Source: Ruminococcus sp.
GTDB taxonomy: Bacteria; Bacillota; Clostridia; Oscillospirales; Ruminococcaceae
Assembly (NCBI GenBank): GCA_017471405.1
Contig: JAFUTK010000012.1
Coordinates: forward strand, 1 to 41,222
Direction: 5' to 3'
Length of the DNA stretch: 41,222 bases
Shown piece by piece: positions 7,166-15,086 of the stretch. Below the pieces are notes generated by a model. The model ran no database searches and had not been told where the DNA came from. It worked only from the letters and a program-made list of their open reading frames with translations. The translations under genes were made by a program, and so were the position numbers. Position 1 is the stretch's first letter. Every line of letters starts with the position of its first letter.

Positions 7166-8149
7166 ATGAAAGTCACAGGTGCATTTATAAAGCAGCATAT
7201 CCTACAGGCGGTGTCCTTCCTGCTGTTTACGGGAGTATTTACTCTGGTGCTGACACTCTACGGCTGCGAGACCGAGGCTGTCATCTATGCGGCAGTCATC
7301 TGCGGAGCCATAGCCCTTGCAGCGGCGGCAGTGAGCTTTATCCGCTTTCGCCGGAGATATTCGGCGCTCTCGCTCCTGCTTGACGACAGCCTGCTCCTTG
7401 ACGCCCCCTTGCCTGAGGCAGTCACCCCGGAGACGGAGCTTTACAGCGAGCTGGTGACCCGTCTGCGGGACAGGTGCCGGGAGCTCTCCAATGAGACCCT
7501 GCGGGACAGGGAGGAAATGCTGGATTATTTCACCCTTTGGGTGCATCAGATAAAAATACCCATTGCGGTAATGAGAATGACCCTGGACGCCGAGGACAGC
7601 AGCGAGCATCGAGAGCTCTCAGCCGAGCTGTTCCGCATTGAGCAGTACGCCGAGCTGGTGCTCTGCTATTTCCGGCTGGACGGCCAATCGGGAGACCTTG
7701 TGGCAAGGCGCACCGAGCTTGACCCGGTCATCAGAGGGGCGATACGCAAATATGCTCCGATGTTCATTCGCCGCCGCATAAGGCTCTGCTATGAGGGTAC
7801 CGATGAAATGGCTGTGACGGATGAGAAGTGGCTGGGCTTCATCATAGAGCAGCTGCTCTCAAATGCCGTCAAATACACCGAGGGCGGCAGCGTTACCGTA
7901 GCCGTCCGGGACAACATTATTACCGTCAGCGACACCGGCATAGGCATAGCCCCGGAGGATATCCCGAGGCTCTTCGAGCGGGGCTACACCGGCATAAACG
8001 GCAGAGCCGACCGCCGCGCCACCGGGCTGGGGCTCTACCTTGTCAAGAAGGCCTGCGGCAAGCTGGGGATAGAAATAGAGATAAAAAGCGCCCCCGGCAG
8101 GGGAACGGAGGTAACACTGACCCTCCCCCGGGAGCTGGCGGCGGAATGA
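7166..8149 (+). CDS. Sensor histidine kinase, intramembrane-sensing BceS type
   Basis: Membrane kinase of 327 residues. Two N-terminal helices (about 11-31 and 39-60) are joined by only a few residues, so there is no extracellular sensor domain. This is the hallmark of BceS-like kinases, which sense through a partner ABC permease. The H-box is TLWVHQIKIPIAV with phospho-acceptor His127. N-box (LLSNAVKYT), G1 (DTGIGIAPED), F and G2 (TGLGLYLVKK) boxes are all intact. The ATG at 7166 has GGAG eight to nine bases upstream; a GTG at 7157 overlapping the regulator's stop is possible but less well placed. Co-transcribed with the regulator; its transporter partner is at 8264-11042. Confidence 0.92.
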   Translation: MKVTGAFIKQHILQAVSFLLFTGVFTLVLTLYGCETEAVIYAAVICGAIALAAAAVSFIRFRRRYSALSLLLDDSLLLDAPLPEAVTPETELYSELVTRLRDRCRELSNETLRDREEMLDYFTLWVHQIKIPIAVMRMTLDAEDSSEHRELSAELFRIEQYAELVLCYFRLDGQSGDLVARRTELDPVIRGAIRKYAPMFIRRRIRLCYEGTDEMAVTDEKWLGFIIEQLLSNAVKYTEGGSVTVAVRDNIITVSDTGIGIAPEDIPRLFERGYTGINGRADRRATGLGLYLVKKACGKLGIEIEIKSAPGRGTEVTLTLPRELAAE

Positions 8150-8161
8150 CCGCCTTACAAA

Positions 8162-8181
8162 AATGTCACCTCAATGTCACC
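8162..8181 (+). promoter_or_regulatory. Candidate response-regulator operator, direct repeat
   Basis: AATGTCACC occurs at 8162-8170 and again at 8173-8181, an 11-bp period equal to one DNA turn. OmpR/PhoB dimers often bind such tandem sites. It ends eight bases before the weak -35 of the transporter promoter, the right place for an activator. Confidence 0.6.
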
Positions 8182-8189
8182 CGGATAGA

Positions 8190-8218
8190 TTTTCTCCGGG
8201 GGGCGGGTATGCTATAAT
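8190..8218 (+). promoter_or_regulatory. Activator-dependent promoter of the ABC transporter genes
   Basis: A perfect TATAAT (8213-8218) has a poor -35 (TTTTCT, 8190-8195) at 17 bp. A weak -35 behind an operator-like repeat fits induction by the adjacent two-component system. Confidence 0.6.
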
Positions 8219-8263
8219 AAGGCTGTAAGAAAAAAGCATACCGCAAATCGGAGGAGAAGAAAA

Positions 8264-9031
8264 ATGTCCATACTGAAAGTCAGCTCCGTCGGCAAGGTGT
8301 ATACCTCGCGCTTCGGAGGAAATAAGGTTCAGGCGCTTGACAATATCAGCTTTGAGGCCCGGCAGGGGGAGTATCTCGCTATAATGGGAGAGAGCGGCTC
8401 CGGCAAGACGACGCTGCTGAATATCCTCGCCGCCCTCGATAAACCCACCTGCGGAGAGGTCACCCTTGACGGCAGAGAGCTCTCGGCGCTTAAGGAGCGG
8501 GAGATAACCGCCTTCCGGCGGGATAATCTGGGCTTTGTGTTCCAGGACTTCAACCTGCTGGATACCTTTTCCGTCAAGGATAATATCCTGCTGCCGCTGG
8601 TGCTGCTGGGTACCTCCTACAATGAGATGGAGAGCCGCCTGCTCCCGCTGGCGGGGAGGCTTGGTATCAGCGACATACTGGAGAAGTTCCCCTATGAGAT
8701 CTCGGGCGGGCAGAAGCAGCGGGCGGCGGTGGCAAGAGCTGTCATAACAAAGCCAAAGCTGCTGCTGGCGGACGAGCCCACCGGAGCGCTGGATTCCCGC
8801 TCCTCAGATCAGCTGCTGGACATATTCAGAGAGCTGAACGCAGCCGGGCAGACTATCCTTATGGTGACCCATTCGGCGAGAGCCGCCTCCCACGCCGGGA
8901 GGGTGCTGTTCATCAAGGACGGCGCGCTCTTCGACCAGCTCTACCGAGGAAGCTGCTCCAATGAGGAGCTCTACCAGAGGATATCCGACACCCTCACTCT
9001 GCTTATGGCGGGCGGTGAGAGAAATGGGTAA
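8264..9031 (+). CDS. ABC transporter ATP-binding protein, BceA type
   Basis: The 255-residue ATPase has Walker A GESGSGKTT (about 42-50), Q-loop FQDFN, signature SGGQKQR, Walker B LLLADEP with the catalytic Glu, and the switch His in MVTHS. Sequence and context match the MacB/LolD-like BceA group, which power a single large permease in peptide resistance. The ATG follows GGAGGAG. The reading frame overlaps the permease start by 8 bp, which implies coupled translation. No separate terminator lies before the permease. It should act at the cytoplasmic face in a complex with the permease and the kinase. Confidence 0.93.
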   Translation: MSILKVSSVGKVYTSRFGGNKVQALDNISFEARQGEYLAIMGESGSGKTTLLNILAALDKPTCGEVTLDGRELSALKEREITAFRRDNLGFVFQDFNLLDTFSVKDNILLPLVLLGTSYNEMESRLLPLAGRLGISDILEKFPYEISGGQKQRAAVARAVITKPKLLLADEPTGALDSRSSDQLLDIFRELNAAGQTILMVTHSARAASHAGRVLFIKDGALFDQLYRGSCSNEELYQRISDTLTLLMAGGERNG

Positions 9032-11042
9032 GCGCTACTACATCCGCCTTGCAAGAGAGAACATCAGGCGCAACGCAAGGCTCTATATCCCCTATACCGT
9101 CACCAGCGTGCTGACGGCGGCGATGCTTTATATCATCGTCTCGCTGTCAAACAACCCGGACATCAGGCTGATGCCCCGGGGCTCACGCTCCATACCTACC
9201 ATAATGACCTTCGGCACCTATGTCACCATGATATTCGCCTTCATATTTCTGTTCTATACCAACTCCTTCATAATGAAACGCCGCAGAAAGGAGTTCGGCC
9301 TTTTGAACATTCTGGGAATGGAGAAACGCCATATCGCAAGGCTGCTGCTGACCGAGAGCGTCTACACTGTGGTGATAACACTTGTCGGAGGGCTTTTAAT
9401 AGGCGTGCTGCTGGATAAGCTGATGTTCCTGCTGCTGACCAGAATGATAGGCGAGAGCGCTGTGCTGGGCTTTCACTTCTCGGCAGAGGGCGCGCTGATA
9501 TCGGCAGGGTTTATGCTCGGCACCTTTTTTCTCATCTACCTCAATATGCTGCGGCAGATACATCTGGCAAAGCCGGTGGAGCTGCTTTCCGGCACTAACG
9601 CCGGTGAGCGGGAGCCCAAGTCCAAGCTGATACCCGCGCTGCTGGGAGCTGTCCTGCTGGCAGCGGGCTACTTCATCGCCATAGTCACCGAGGAGCCGGT
9701 CAAGGCCATACAGCTGTTCTTCGTGGCGGTGGTATGCGTGATACTGGGCACCTACCTGCTGTTCTATTCCGGCAGCGTGGTATGGCTCAAGGCCCTCAGA
9801 AGGAGGAAGAGCTTTTACTACCGCGCCCACCATTTCACTGCGGTCTCCGGGCTTATCTACAGAATGAAGCGCAACGCCGTGGGGCTTGCCAGCGTGTGCA
9901 TACTCTCGACTATGGTGCTGGTGATGGTGTCCACCACCACTGCGCTGGTCATCGGCGTCAACGAGATAATAGACGTCTCATATCCCCGGGACGTATCGGT
10001 AAGAATGCACAGCATCTCCAAGGCAGACGCCTTTGAGCAGATGGTCCGCCGGGAGATGGAGATAAAGAATGTGGGGCGCTCCACAATGCTTCAGGGCTAC
10101 TTTATGGGCGACCCTGCTGCGCCCCGTATGCTTACCGAGGAAGAATACGACTGGAACGAGGAGTACGAGTACTACTCGATGACCGACGAGGCCTCTGCCA
10201 ACGCTATGAGCGTCACCGTCACCGAGCTTGACCAAATCAACCGCGAACGGGTGCCCGAGGGTCTGGAGGCCATTCCTCCCGCCCCGGAGGGAACAGTCAC
10301 ACTTGTCACTATAAACAGCTCCTTTACTCCGGAGACGGTCACTATGCTTGGCAGGACGTTCAAGGTGGGGAATGTCGTCCCGGTGGGAGACAGCAGCAGC
10401 TATCACCCCGACGGCTTCACGCTGGTATTCAATGAGCGCTCGGAGGAAATGCTCTCCCTCATAAACGACTACCAGAGCAGGGCAGTCACCGAGGGCTATC
10501 TTGTAGAGCAGCTGACCTTTGACTATGCCGCCTCCGACAAGGAGGCGGGCGACGCCGCCTTTGACGAGCTGTTCAGCCGCAATTTCGATGTGGATATCTA
10601 CGGCAACCTCTGGTACGATTTCAGAACGGAGGCCAAGGCCGATGCAATGTCGGTGTTCGGGTCGCTGTTCTTTCTGGGGCTGTTCCTGGGAACGCTTTTC
10701 CTGATGGAGACGGTGCTCATCATCTACTACAAGCAGGTCAGCGAGGGCTATGAGGACGCCGGGCGCTTTGAGATAATGCAGAACGTAGGCATGAGCCGCA
10801 GCGAGGTAAGGCGCTCTATCCGCTCACAAATACTCATAGTGTTCTTCCTGCCGCTGATGACCGCCGGTATGCACATAATGTTCGCCTTCCCGCTGATACG
10901 CCGGCTGCTGTTTCTGCTGGAGCTGAAAAACGCTTCTCTCTATGCTGTCTGCACTGCCGTCAGCTTTGCCGCCTTCGCCCTCTTCTACGGAATTATCTAC
11001 CTGCTGACAGCAAGGACGTATTACAGGATAGTTCGTAAGTAA
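9024..11042 (+). CDS. ABC transporter permease, BceB/FtsX type
   Basis: A 672-residue membrane protein with the BceB layout. One helix lies near 20-40, followed by a first FtsX block of three helices (about 60-200). More helices run at about 205-320, and a large extracytoplasmic domain at about 330-540 is rich in Glu, Asp and Tyr. A last FtsX block of three helices forms the C-terminus. In characterised Bce systems the extracellular domain binds the peptide-lipid target and the permease signals to the kinase. I chose the ATG at 9024, which overlaps the ATPase gene by 8 bp. The longer open frame upstream lies inside the ATPase gene. A strong terminator follows at 11083. The substrate cannot be told from sequence. 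Confidence 0.9.
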   Translation: MGKRYYIRLARENIRRNARLYIPYTVTSVLTAAMLYIIVSLSNNPDIRLMPRGSRSIPTIMTFGTYVTMIFAFIFLFYTNSFIMKRRRKEFGLLNILGMEKRHIARLLLTESVYTVVITLVGGLLIGVLLDKLMFLLLTRMIGESAVLGFHFSAEGALISAGFMLGTFFLIYLNMLRQIHLAKPVELLSGTNAGEREPKSKLIPALLGAVLLAAGYFIAIVTEEPVKAIQLFFVAVVCVILGTYLLFYSGSVVWLKALRRRKSFYYRAHHFTAVSGLIYRMKRNAVGLASVCILSTMVLVMVSTTTALVIGVNEIIDVSYPRDVSVRMHSISKADAFEQMVRREMEIKNVGRSTMLQGYFMGDPAAPRMLTEEEYDWNEEYEYYSMTDEASANAMSVTVTELDQINRERVPEGLEAIPPAPEGTVTLVTINSSFTPETVTMLGRTFKVGNVVPVGDSSSYHPDGFTLVFNERSEEMLSLINDYQSRAVTEGYLVEQLTFDYAASDKEAGDAAFDELFSRNFDVDIYGNLWYDFRTEAKADAMSVFGSLFFLGLFLGTLFLMETVLIIYYKQVSEGYEDAGRFEIMQNVGMSRSEVRRSIRSQILIVFFLPLMTAGMHIMFAFPLIRRLLFLLELKNASLYAVCTAVSFAAFALFYGIIYLLTARTYYRIVRK

Positions 11043-11082
11043 AAACGCGCTTGTTGCAAGGTCCTTTATTTTTCAGAAAATT

Positions 11083-11143
11083 CTCCCTGTTGCACAAAAA
11101 TGAGACGCTGTTTTTGACGTCTCTCGCAACAGGGAGTTTTTTT
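11083..11143 (+). terminator. Terminator of the Bce operon, two-tier stem
   Basis: CTCCCTGTTGC (11083-11093) pairs with 11126-11136. Inside, GAGACG (11102-11107) pairs with CGTCTC (11118-11123). TTTTTTT follows directly. Confidence 0.88.
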
Positions 11144-11150
11144 GTACTCG

Positions 11151-11291
11151 TTTCCGAAACAACCGAAACCGTCGAAACCCTTTTTTTAAAATTAAGCGTA
11201 TGTGAGAAAAAATATTTTATAATTGAAATAATAATAGATCTAAAAATATTATTTATAGGAAAAGGTGTTTCGGCTGTTTCGGAAAGTTTCG
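11151..11291. repeat. Iteron-like CGAAAC arrays in inverted orientation
   Basis: Three CGAAAC words at 11155, 11164 and 11173 (9-bp period) face three GTTTCG words at 11267, 11276 and 11286. The outer 19 bases of the two arrays (11151-11169 and 11267-11285) are complementary with one mismatch. The roughly 95 bp between them is very AT-rich, with no gene or ribosome site. It could be a protein-binding site, a replication or attachment relic, or a cruciform. Confidence 0.6.
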
Positions 11292-11314
11292 GGCCTTGAC
11301 AGCCACTGTGCAAC

Positions 11315-11343
11315 AAAAAACCGCCTGCACCTGATGCAAGCGG
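11315..11343 (-). terminator. Intrinsic terminator for the PP2C gene
   Basis: On the minus strand CCGCTTGCA pairs with TGCAGGCGG (one G-U pair) and a run of T follows. It lies about 210 bp past the PP2C stop, beyond the palindromic repeat. Confidence 0.75.
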
Positions 11344-11360
11344 CGGAAGTTATTCAATTC

Positions 11361-11549
11361 ACAATGCACAATGTACAATGCACAATTATGGAGTCCGCTG
11401 ACGCGGACGGTATCTGAATTTTTAATTCAGATTACCCATCTCGGGCGTTATGCATAGCGCGTAAAAGGCGCAAAAGTGCATTATACTACAAACTACGGTG
11501 TCCGAATGGACATAATATCGCCGCAGGCGATACCCTCATTGTGCATTGT
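11361..11549. repeat. Composite palindromic element with four internal hairpins
   Basis: The outer arms ACAATGCACAATG (11361-11373) and 11537-11549 are perfect 13-bp complements; the left arm is repeated at 11375. Inside are perfect hairpins at 11393-11408, 11414-11430, 11499-11512 and 11517-11531. There is no open frame. It abuts the PP2C stop codon and would lie in that gene's 3' untranslated region. Confidence 0.7.
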
Positions 11550-11551
11550 AG

Positions 11552-12499
11552 TTATTCGTTCCTGAATTTTTCCAGATCTGCGAACAGCTCCGCCAGGCTA
11601 TGCTCTGATTGCTCGGAGAGCTTGGAATTGCTGAACCGCTCCTCGTAGGCGAGACATTCCTGCTGCGCCCTGACTGCCGCCTCGTCCCGGCGGGAGGTCA
11701 GCTCCTGACCGGTGAGCCTGCGGTAATCCTCCGGGGTGTTCCAGGGCTTTATTCCCACAATGGAAACATTGTCGGTGCTGCCGTTGCGCATCGCCAGCTG
11801 GCACAGCGCCTCCAGCTTTTCCGCGAAGGTCATGGAGGTTATCTTCATAGCTATCTCCATCTCGTCCTTGGTGATGAAATCAGAGAGGCCGTCCGAGCAG
11901 ATGAGCACCGTATCGTCCTCCTCCTCGCCGAAGGGAGAGGTAAAGCCGATGTGCTCTATCACCGGGTCCTGAACCACGCTGCCTATGGAGGAGACTATTG
12001 CCTTTTGCAGCTCGGGCGAGAGGTCTGTGGCGGAGGCTATCTCCCCCTTTTCGTAGAGGAACCGCCCGTAGGTCTGGTCTACGGTCAGCTGCCTGATGGT
12101 GCCCCGCACATAGCGGTACATACGGCTGTCGCCGATGTTGCAGCAGGTGGCTCTGCCGTCCTCGTCCACTGCCAGCAGACAGAGGGTGGTCTGCATATTT
12201 ATAGTCTCGTCCCCGGAGACGCCGGTGCGGATTATCTTGTTATGTATCGACATTATCACTTGGTCGAGGTCCACGGCGGAATCATAATGGGTCTGCGCCA
12301 GGGTGGAGGCGCATATCTGTGAGGCCAGCTCTCCGGCCTTTTCACCGCCCACGCCGTCGCAGACGGCGGCAAGAAAGGGGGATATGCAAACAGACCCGAA
12401 GCCGCCCTTGGTGACGGCAACGCGGTTGACGAGCATGGCATCTTCATTTTTCAGGCGGTAGCGCCCCTTGTCGGTATAGCCGTAGATATAATAATTCAT
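11552..12499 (-). CDS. PP2C-family Ser/Thr protein phosphatase
   Basis: A metal-dependent phosphatase of 315 residues, probably cytoplasmic since I see no signal or membrane helix. Metal-site motifs are in order: KNEDAML, VCDGVGGEKAGELAS, GDSRMYRY, CSDGLSDFI and STDNVSIV. The family reverses phosphorylation by Hanks-type kinases (PrkC-like), although no such kinase lies next to it. The ATG at 12499 starts MNYYIYGYTDKG, the usual family beginning, with AAGGA nine bases upstream. A longer frame to 12544 has no ribosome site. The last 50 residues are charged and Glu-rich, beyond the catalytic core. It has its own promoter in the gap after spoVG. Confidence 0.93.
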   Translation of the reverse strand: MNYYIYGYTDKGRYRLKNEDAMLVNRVAVTKGGFGSVCISPFLAAVCDGVGGEKAGELASQICASTLAQTHYDSAVDLDQVIMSIHNKIIRTGVSGDETINMQTTLCLLAVDEDGRATCCNIGDSRMYRYVRGTIRQLTVDQTYGRFLYEKGEIASATDLSPELQKAIVSSIGSVVQDPVIEHIGFTSPFGEEEDDTVLICSDGLSDFITKDEMEIAMKITSMTFAEKLEALCQLAMRNGSTDNVSIVGIKPWNTPEDYRRLTGQELTSRRDEAAVRAQQECLAYEERFSNSKLSEQSEHSLAELFADLEKFRNE

Positions 12500-12547
12500 T
12501 GGCTCTCGTCCTTCACGCAGAGTAGTTTGCACACTTATCCGCATACC

Positions 12548-12576
12548 ATTATACCATACAAGGCGAAAAATGTCAA
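12548..12576 (-). promoter_or_regulatory. Sigma-A promoter of the PP2C gene
   Basis: Perfect TTGACA (12576-12571), 17-bp spacer, TATAAT (12553-12548) on the minus strand. It starts only a few bases after the spoVG stop codon. Confidence 0.85.
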
Positions 12577-12583
12577 TTATAAG

Positions 12584-12877
12584 TTAAATATCGGAGGACT
12601 GCTCCTCTGCGATCCGTCTGTCCCGCTCGGTGCGGTAAGCGGATAGGATTGTCTCCTCAATCTGTAAGCGTGAATCCGGGGATATGGGGTGGACGATATC
12701 CCTGTACATCCCGTGCTCGTCCCGGCGGGAGGGCATAGCGACGAAGAGGCGCTCCTCACCCTGCACCACCTTGATATCGTGCACCGCCAGCACGCCGTCC
12801 AGCGTAATGCTCACTATCCCCCGGAGCTTGCCTGCTCCCTCCATTATGCGTCTGACTTTTATATCTGTGATGTTCAT
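12584..12877 (-). CDS. spoVG: SpoVG, RNA/DNA-binding regulator
   Basis: 97 residues, the usual SpoVG size. The start MNITDIKVRRI, the VSITLDGVLAVHDIKVV strand and the FVAMPSRRDEHGMYRDIVHP block are family signatures. SpoVG binds nucleic acid and influences septation, sporulation and capsule or virulence genes in different Firmicutes. The ATG has AAAGGAG upstream. The tail past residue 80 is variable and charged, as usual. It is transcribed divergently from murC. Its presence does not prove sporulation, since many non-sporing Firmicutes keep it. Confidence 0.96.
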   Translation of the reverse strand: MNITDIKVRRIMEGAGKLRGIVSITLDGVLAVHDIKVVQGEERLFVAMPSRRDEHGMYRDIVHPISPDSRLQIEETILSAYRTERDRRIAEEQSSDI

Positions 12878-12893
12878 AGTCTGGCTCCTTTAT

Positions 12894-12913
12894 TAATTCC
12901 GTATTCCGAATTA
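12894..12913. repeat. Imperfect ATTCCGAATT palindrome upstream of spoVG
   Basis: TAATTCCGTATTCCGAATTA resembles the perfect palindrome at 17232-17249. It lies in the spoVG leader, 17 bases before the start codon, and between divergent genes. Confidence 0.4.
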
Positions 12914-13052
12914 GATTTCCGTCTCTCAATAAAAATATTCCACAAATTGAAAAAAATATTCAAAAAGGGGTTTATTTTTTCAAACAAATGTACTATAATA
13001 TAATTAGGTATATATGACCTTAATTATAATTATCCGAAATGAGGCTGAAACT

Positions 13053-14474
13053 ATGATCTCCAACGAGATTCTTAAAAATGCTAAGCACGTTCATTTTATA
13101 GGCATCGGAGGGTCGGGAATGTACCCGCTGGTGCAGATACTCCACTCAAAGGGCTATTACATCACAGGCTCCGACAACAACGAGACCGAGACTCTGGAGG
13201 CCGTCCGGAAGATGGGCATAAATGTATTTCTCGGACAGAGGGCTGAAAATATCGAGGGCGCTGACCTGATAATCTACACCGCTGCCATTATGGCCGATAA
13301 CCCGGAGCTCATCGCCGCCAAGGCAAGCTCCGCTTATACCGCCGAGAGAGCCGAGCTTTTGGGCCTCGTCACCGGCTGGTACGACAACGCCTACTGTGTC
13401 TGCGGAACTCACGGCAAGACCACCGCCACCTCAATGCTGACACAGATATTTATGGAGGCGGGCAGGGATATCTCCTGCGTTATCGGCGGCAAGCTGCCCC
13501 TCATCGGCGGGTCGGGACGCTCCGGCAGCTCGGATACTATGGTCTGCGAGGCCTGCGAGTATCAGGATCATTTCTTAAAGCTCTATCCCGATGTGGCGGT
13601 GATACTCAACGTTGATGCCGACCATCTGGAATACTTTAAGAGTATCGAGAACATCATCAAGTCCTTCCGCAAATTTGCGGAGATGACCACCAAGGCGCTG
13701 ATAGTCAACGGCGGCGATGCCAACACAATGAAGGCCATCAGCGGGCTTGAAAAGCAGGTCATCACCTTCGGCTTCGGCTGGGACTACGATTACTCCGCAG
13801 TCATCATCTCCAAGAAGGGCTTGCAGACTGATTTCAGGCTCTATTATAAGGGCGAGAGCAGGGGGACCTTCACTATAAACGTCCCCGGCGACCATAATGT
13901 GCTGAACGCTTTAGCGGCTATCGCCGCAGCGGAATACGCCGGCGTGCCGCTGGAGGATATAAAGAAGGGACTGGCGGATTTCAAGGGCGCGGTAAGGCGT
14001 TTCCAGAAGATAGATGAGGTAAAGGGCGTTACCATAGTTGACGACTACGCCCACCACCCGGCGGAGCTGGCCGCAACTCTCACCGCCGCCAAGAGCCTTG
14101 ATTTTAACAGGGTATGGGCGCTGTTCCAGCCCTTCACCTACACCAGAACAAGCCTCCTGCTTGATAACTTTGTCAAGGCCTTGGAGATACCCGACATCGC
14201 CGTTGTCACCGACATTATGGGCAGCAGAGAGAAGAACGAGGTGGGCATCTACACCGAGGATCTTGCCTCAAAGATCGAGGGGGCTGTCTGGTTCGAGACC
14301 GACCACGCCCTTGCGGATAAGCAGACCGCAGAGCAGAAAAACTACAACTTCTCCCAGTGTGTGGACTACATCGCCGCAAACTGTCAGCCGGGTGACCTGG
14401 TCATAACCTTGGGCTGCGGGGACGTTTACAAGGCTGCCAAAATGCTGGCAGCAAAGCTTAAGGAGCAGGAATAA
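13053..14474 (+). CDS. murC: UDP-N-acetylmuramate--L-alanine ligase
   Basis: Adds L-Ala to UDP-MurNAc with ATP, the first peptide step of peptidoglycan precursor synthesis. The 473-residue protein has the Mur three-domain layout: an N-terminal nucleotide-fold GIGGSGM (about 17-23), a central ATPase with GTHGKTT, an Asn/Asp-rich NVDADHLEYF metal site, and a C-terminal domain with DDYAHHP. The ATG at 13053 has GAGG eight bases upstream; the 13-residue upstream extension is Ile-rich and lacks a site. A TATAAT at 12994-12999 marks the likely promoter, though the -35 is poor. murC here is outside the division-cell-wall cluster and leads into lexA after 18 bp. Confidence 0.96.
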   Translation: MISNEILKNAKHVHFIGIGGSGMYPLVQILHSKGYYITGSDNNETETLEAVRKMGINVFLGQRAENIEGADLIIYTAAIMADNPELIAAKASSAYTAERAELLGLVTGWYDNAYCVCGTHGKTTATSMLTQIFMEAGRDISCVIGGKLPLIGGSGRSGSSDTMVCEACEYQDHFLKLYPDVAVILNVDADHLEYFKSIENIIKSFRKFAEMTTKALIVNGGDANTMKAISGLEKQVITFGFGWDYDYSAVIISKKGLQTDFRLYYKGESRGTFTINVPGDHNVLNALAAIAAAEYAGVPLEDIKKGLADFKGAVRRFQKIDEVKGVTIVDDYAHHPAELAATLTAAKSLDFNRVWALFQPFTYTRTSLLLDNFVKALEIPDIAVVTDIMGSREKNEVGIYTEDLASKIEGAVWFETDHALADKQTAEQKNYNFSQCVDYIAANCQPGDLVITLGCGDVYKAAKMLAAKLKEQE

Positions 14475-14492
14475 GGAAAGGCAGGTAATGAA

Positions 14493-15077
14493 ATGAAGAT
14501 CTCGGAAAATGAAAGAAAAGTATACGAATATGTAAAGCAGCGCATCGAGGACGGCTACGCTCCCTCCATACGGGAAATCTGCGCCGAGTTCGGCTTCAGG
14601 TCAACCTCTACCGCTCACAGATATATCAACTCCCTTAAGGATAAGGGCCTCCTTGAAAAGGGAGAAAATCAGAACAGAGCCATTAAGCTGGTGGGAGCAA
14701 GGGGCTCTATGGTGCCGCTGGTGGGTACTGTAACCGCAGGTATGCCCATCACTGCTATCGAGGACATCACCGGCTACATAAGCTTTATGCCAAATAAGAA
14801 TTACGCCTACCCGCTGTTTGCACTTAAAGTCAGGGGCGATTCAATGATAAATGCCGCCATACTGGACGGCGATGTTGTCATCGCAGAGCAGGTACCCGTC
14901 GTTGCCAACGGCGAGATAGCCGTCTGCCTGGTGGACGGCGACAGTGCAACGGTAAAGCGCTTCTACAAGGAAAACGGCGGCTACCGCCTACAGCCCGAGA
15001 ATGACACTATGGAGCCAATCTACTCCGATAACGTGGCGATACTTGGTAAGGTAGTGGCGGTGCTCCGCTACATCTAA
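14493..15077 (+). CDS. lexA: LexA repressor
   Basis: SOS repressor and self-cleaving protease, 194 residues. The winged-helix domain covers 1-65, with SIREICAEFGFRSTSTAHRYINSL as the DNA-reading unit. The cleavage bond is Ala82-Gly83 in TVTAGMPI. The catalytic pair is Ser117 (VRGDSMI) and Lys155 (ATVKRFY). All key residues are intact. It starts 18 bp after murC and is probably transcribed from the murC promoter. I see no palindromic SOS box just upstream, so autoregulation is not evident here. The next gene starts 9 bp after its stop. Confidence 0.96.
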   Translation: MKISENERKVYEYVKQRIEDGYAPSIREICAEFGFRSTSTAHRYINSLKDKGLLEKGENQNRAIKLVGARGSMVPLVGTVTAGMPITAIEDITGYISFMPNKNYAYPLFALKVRGDSMINAAILDGDVVIAEQVPVVANGEIAVCLVDGDSATVKRFYKENGGYRLQPENDTMEPIYSDNVAILGKVVAVLRYI

Positions 15078-15086
15078 GGCGAGCCT

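Noticed and set aside
14475-14492. SOS box for LexA self-control
   Set aside because: The 18-bp gap before lexA and the uvrC promoter hold no GAAC-N4-GTTC-type palindrome that I can find.
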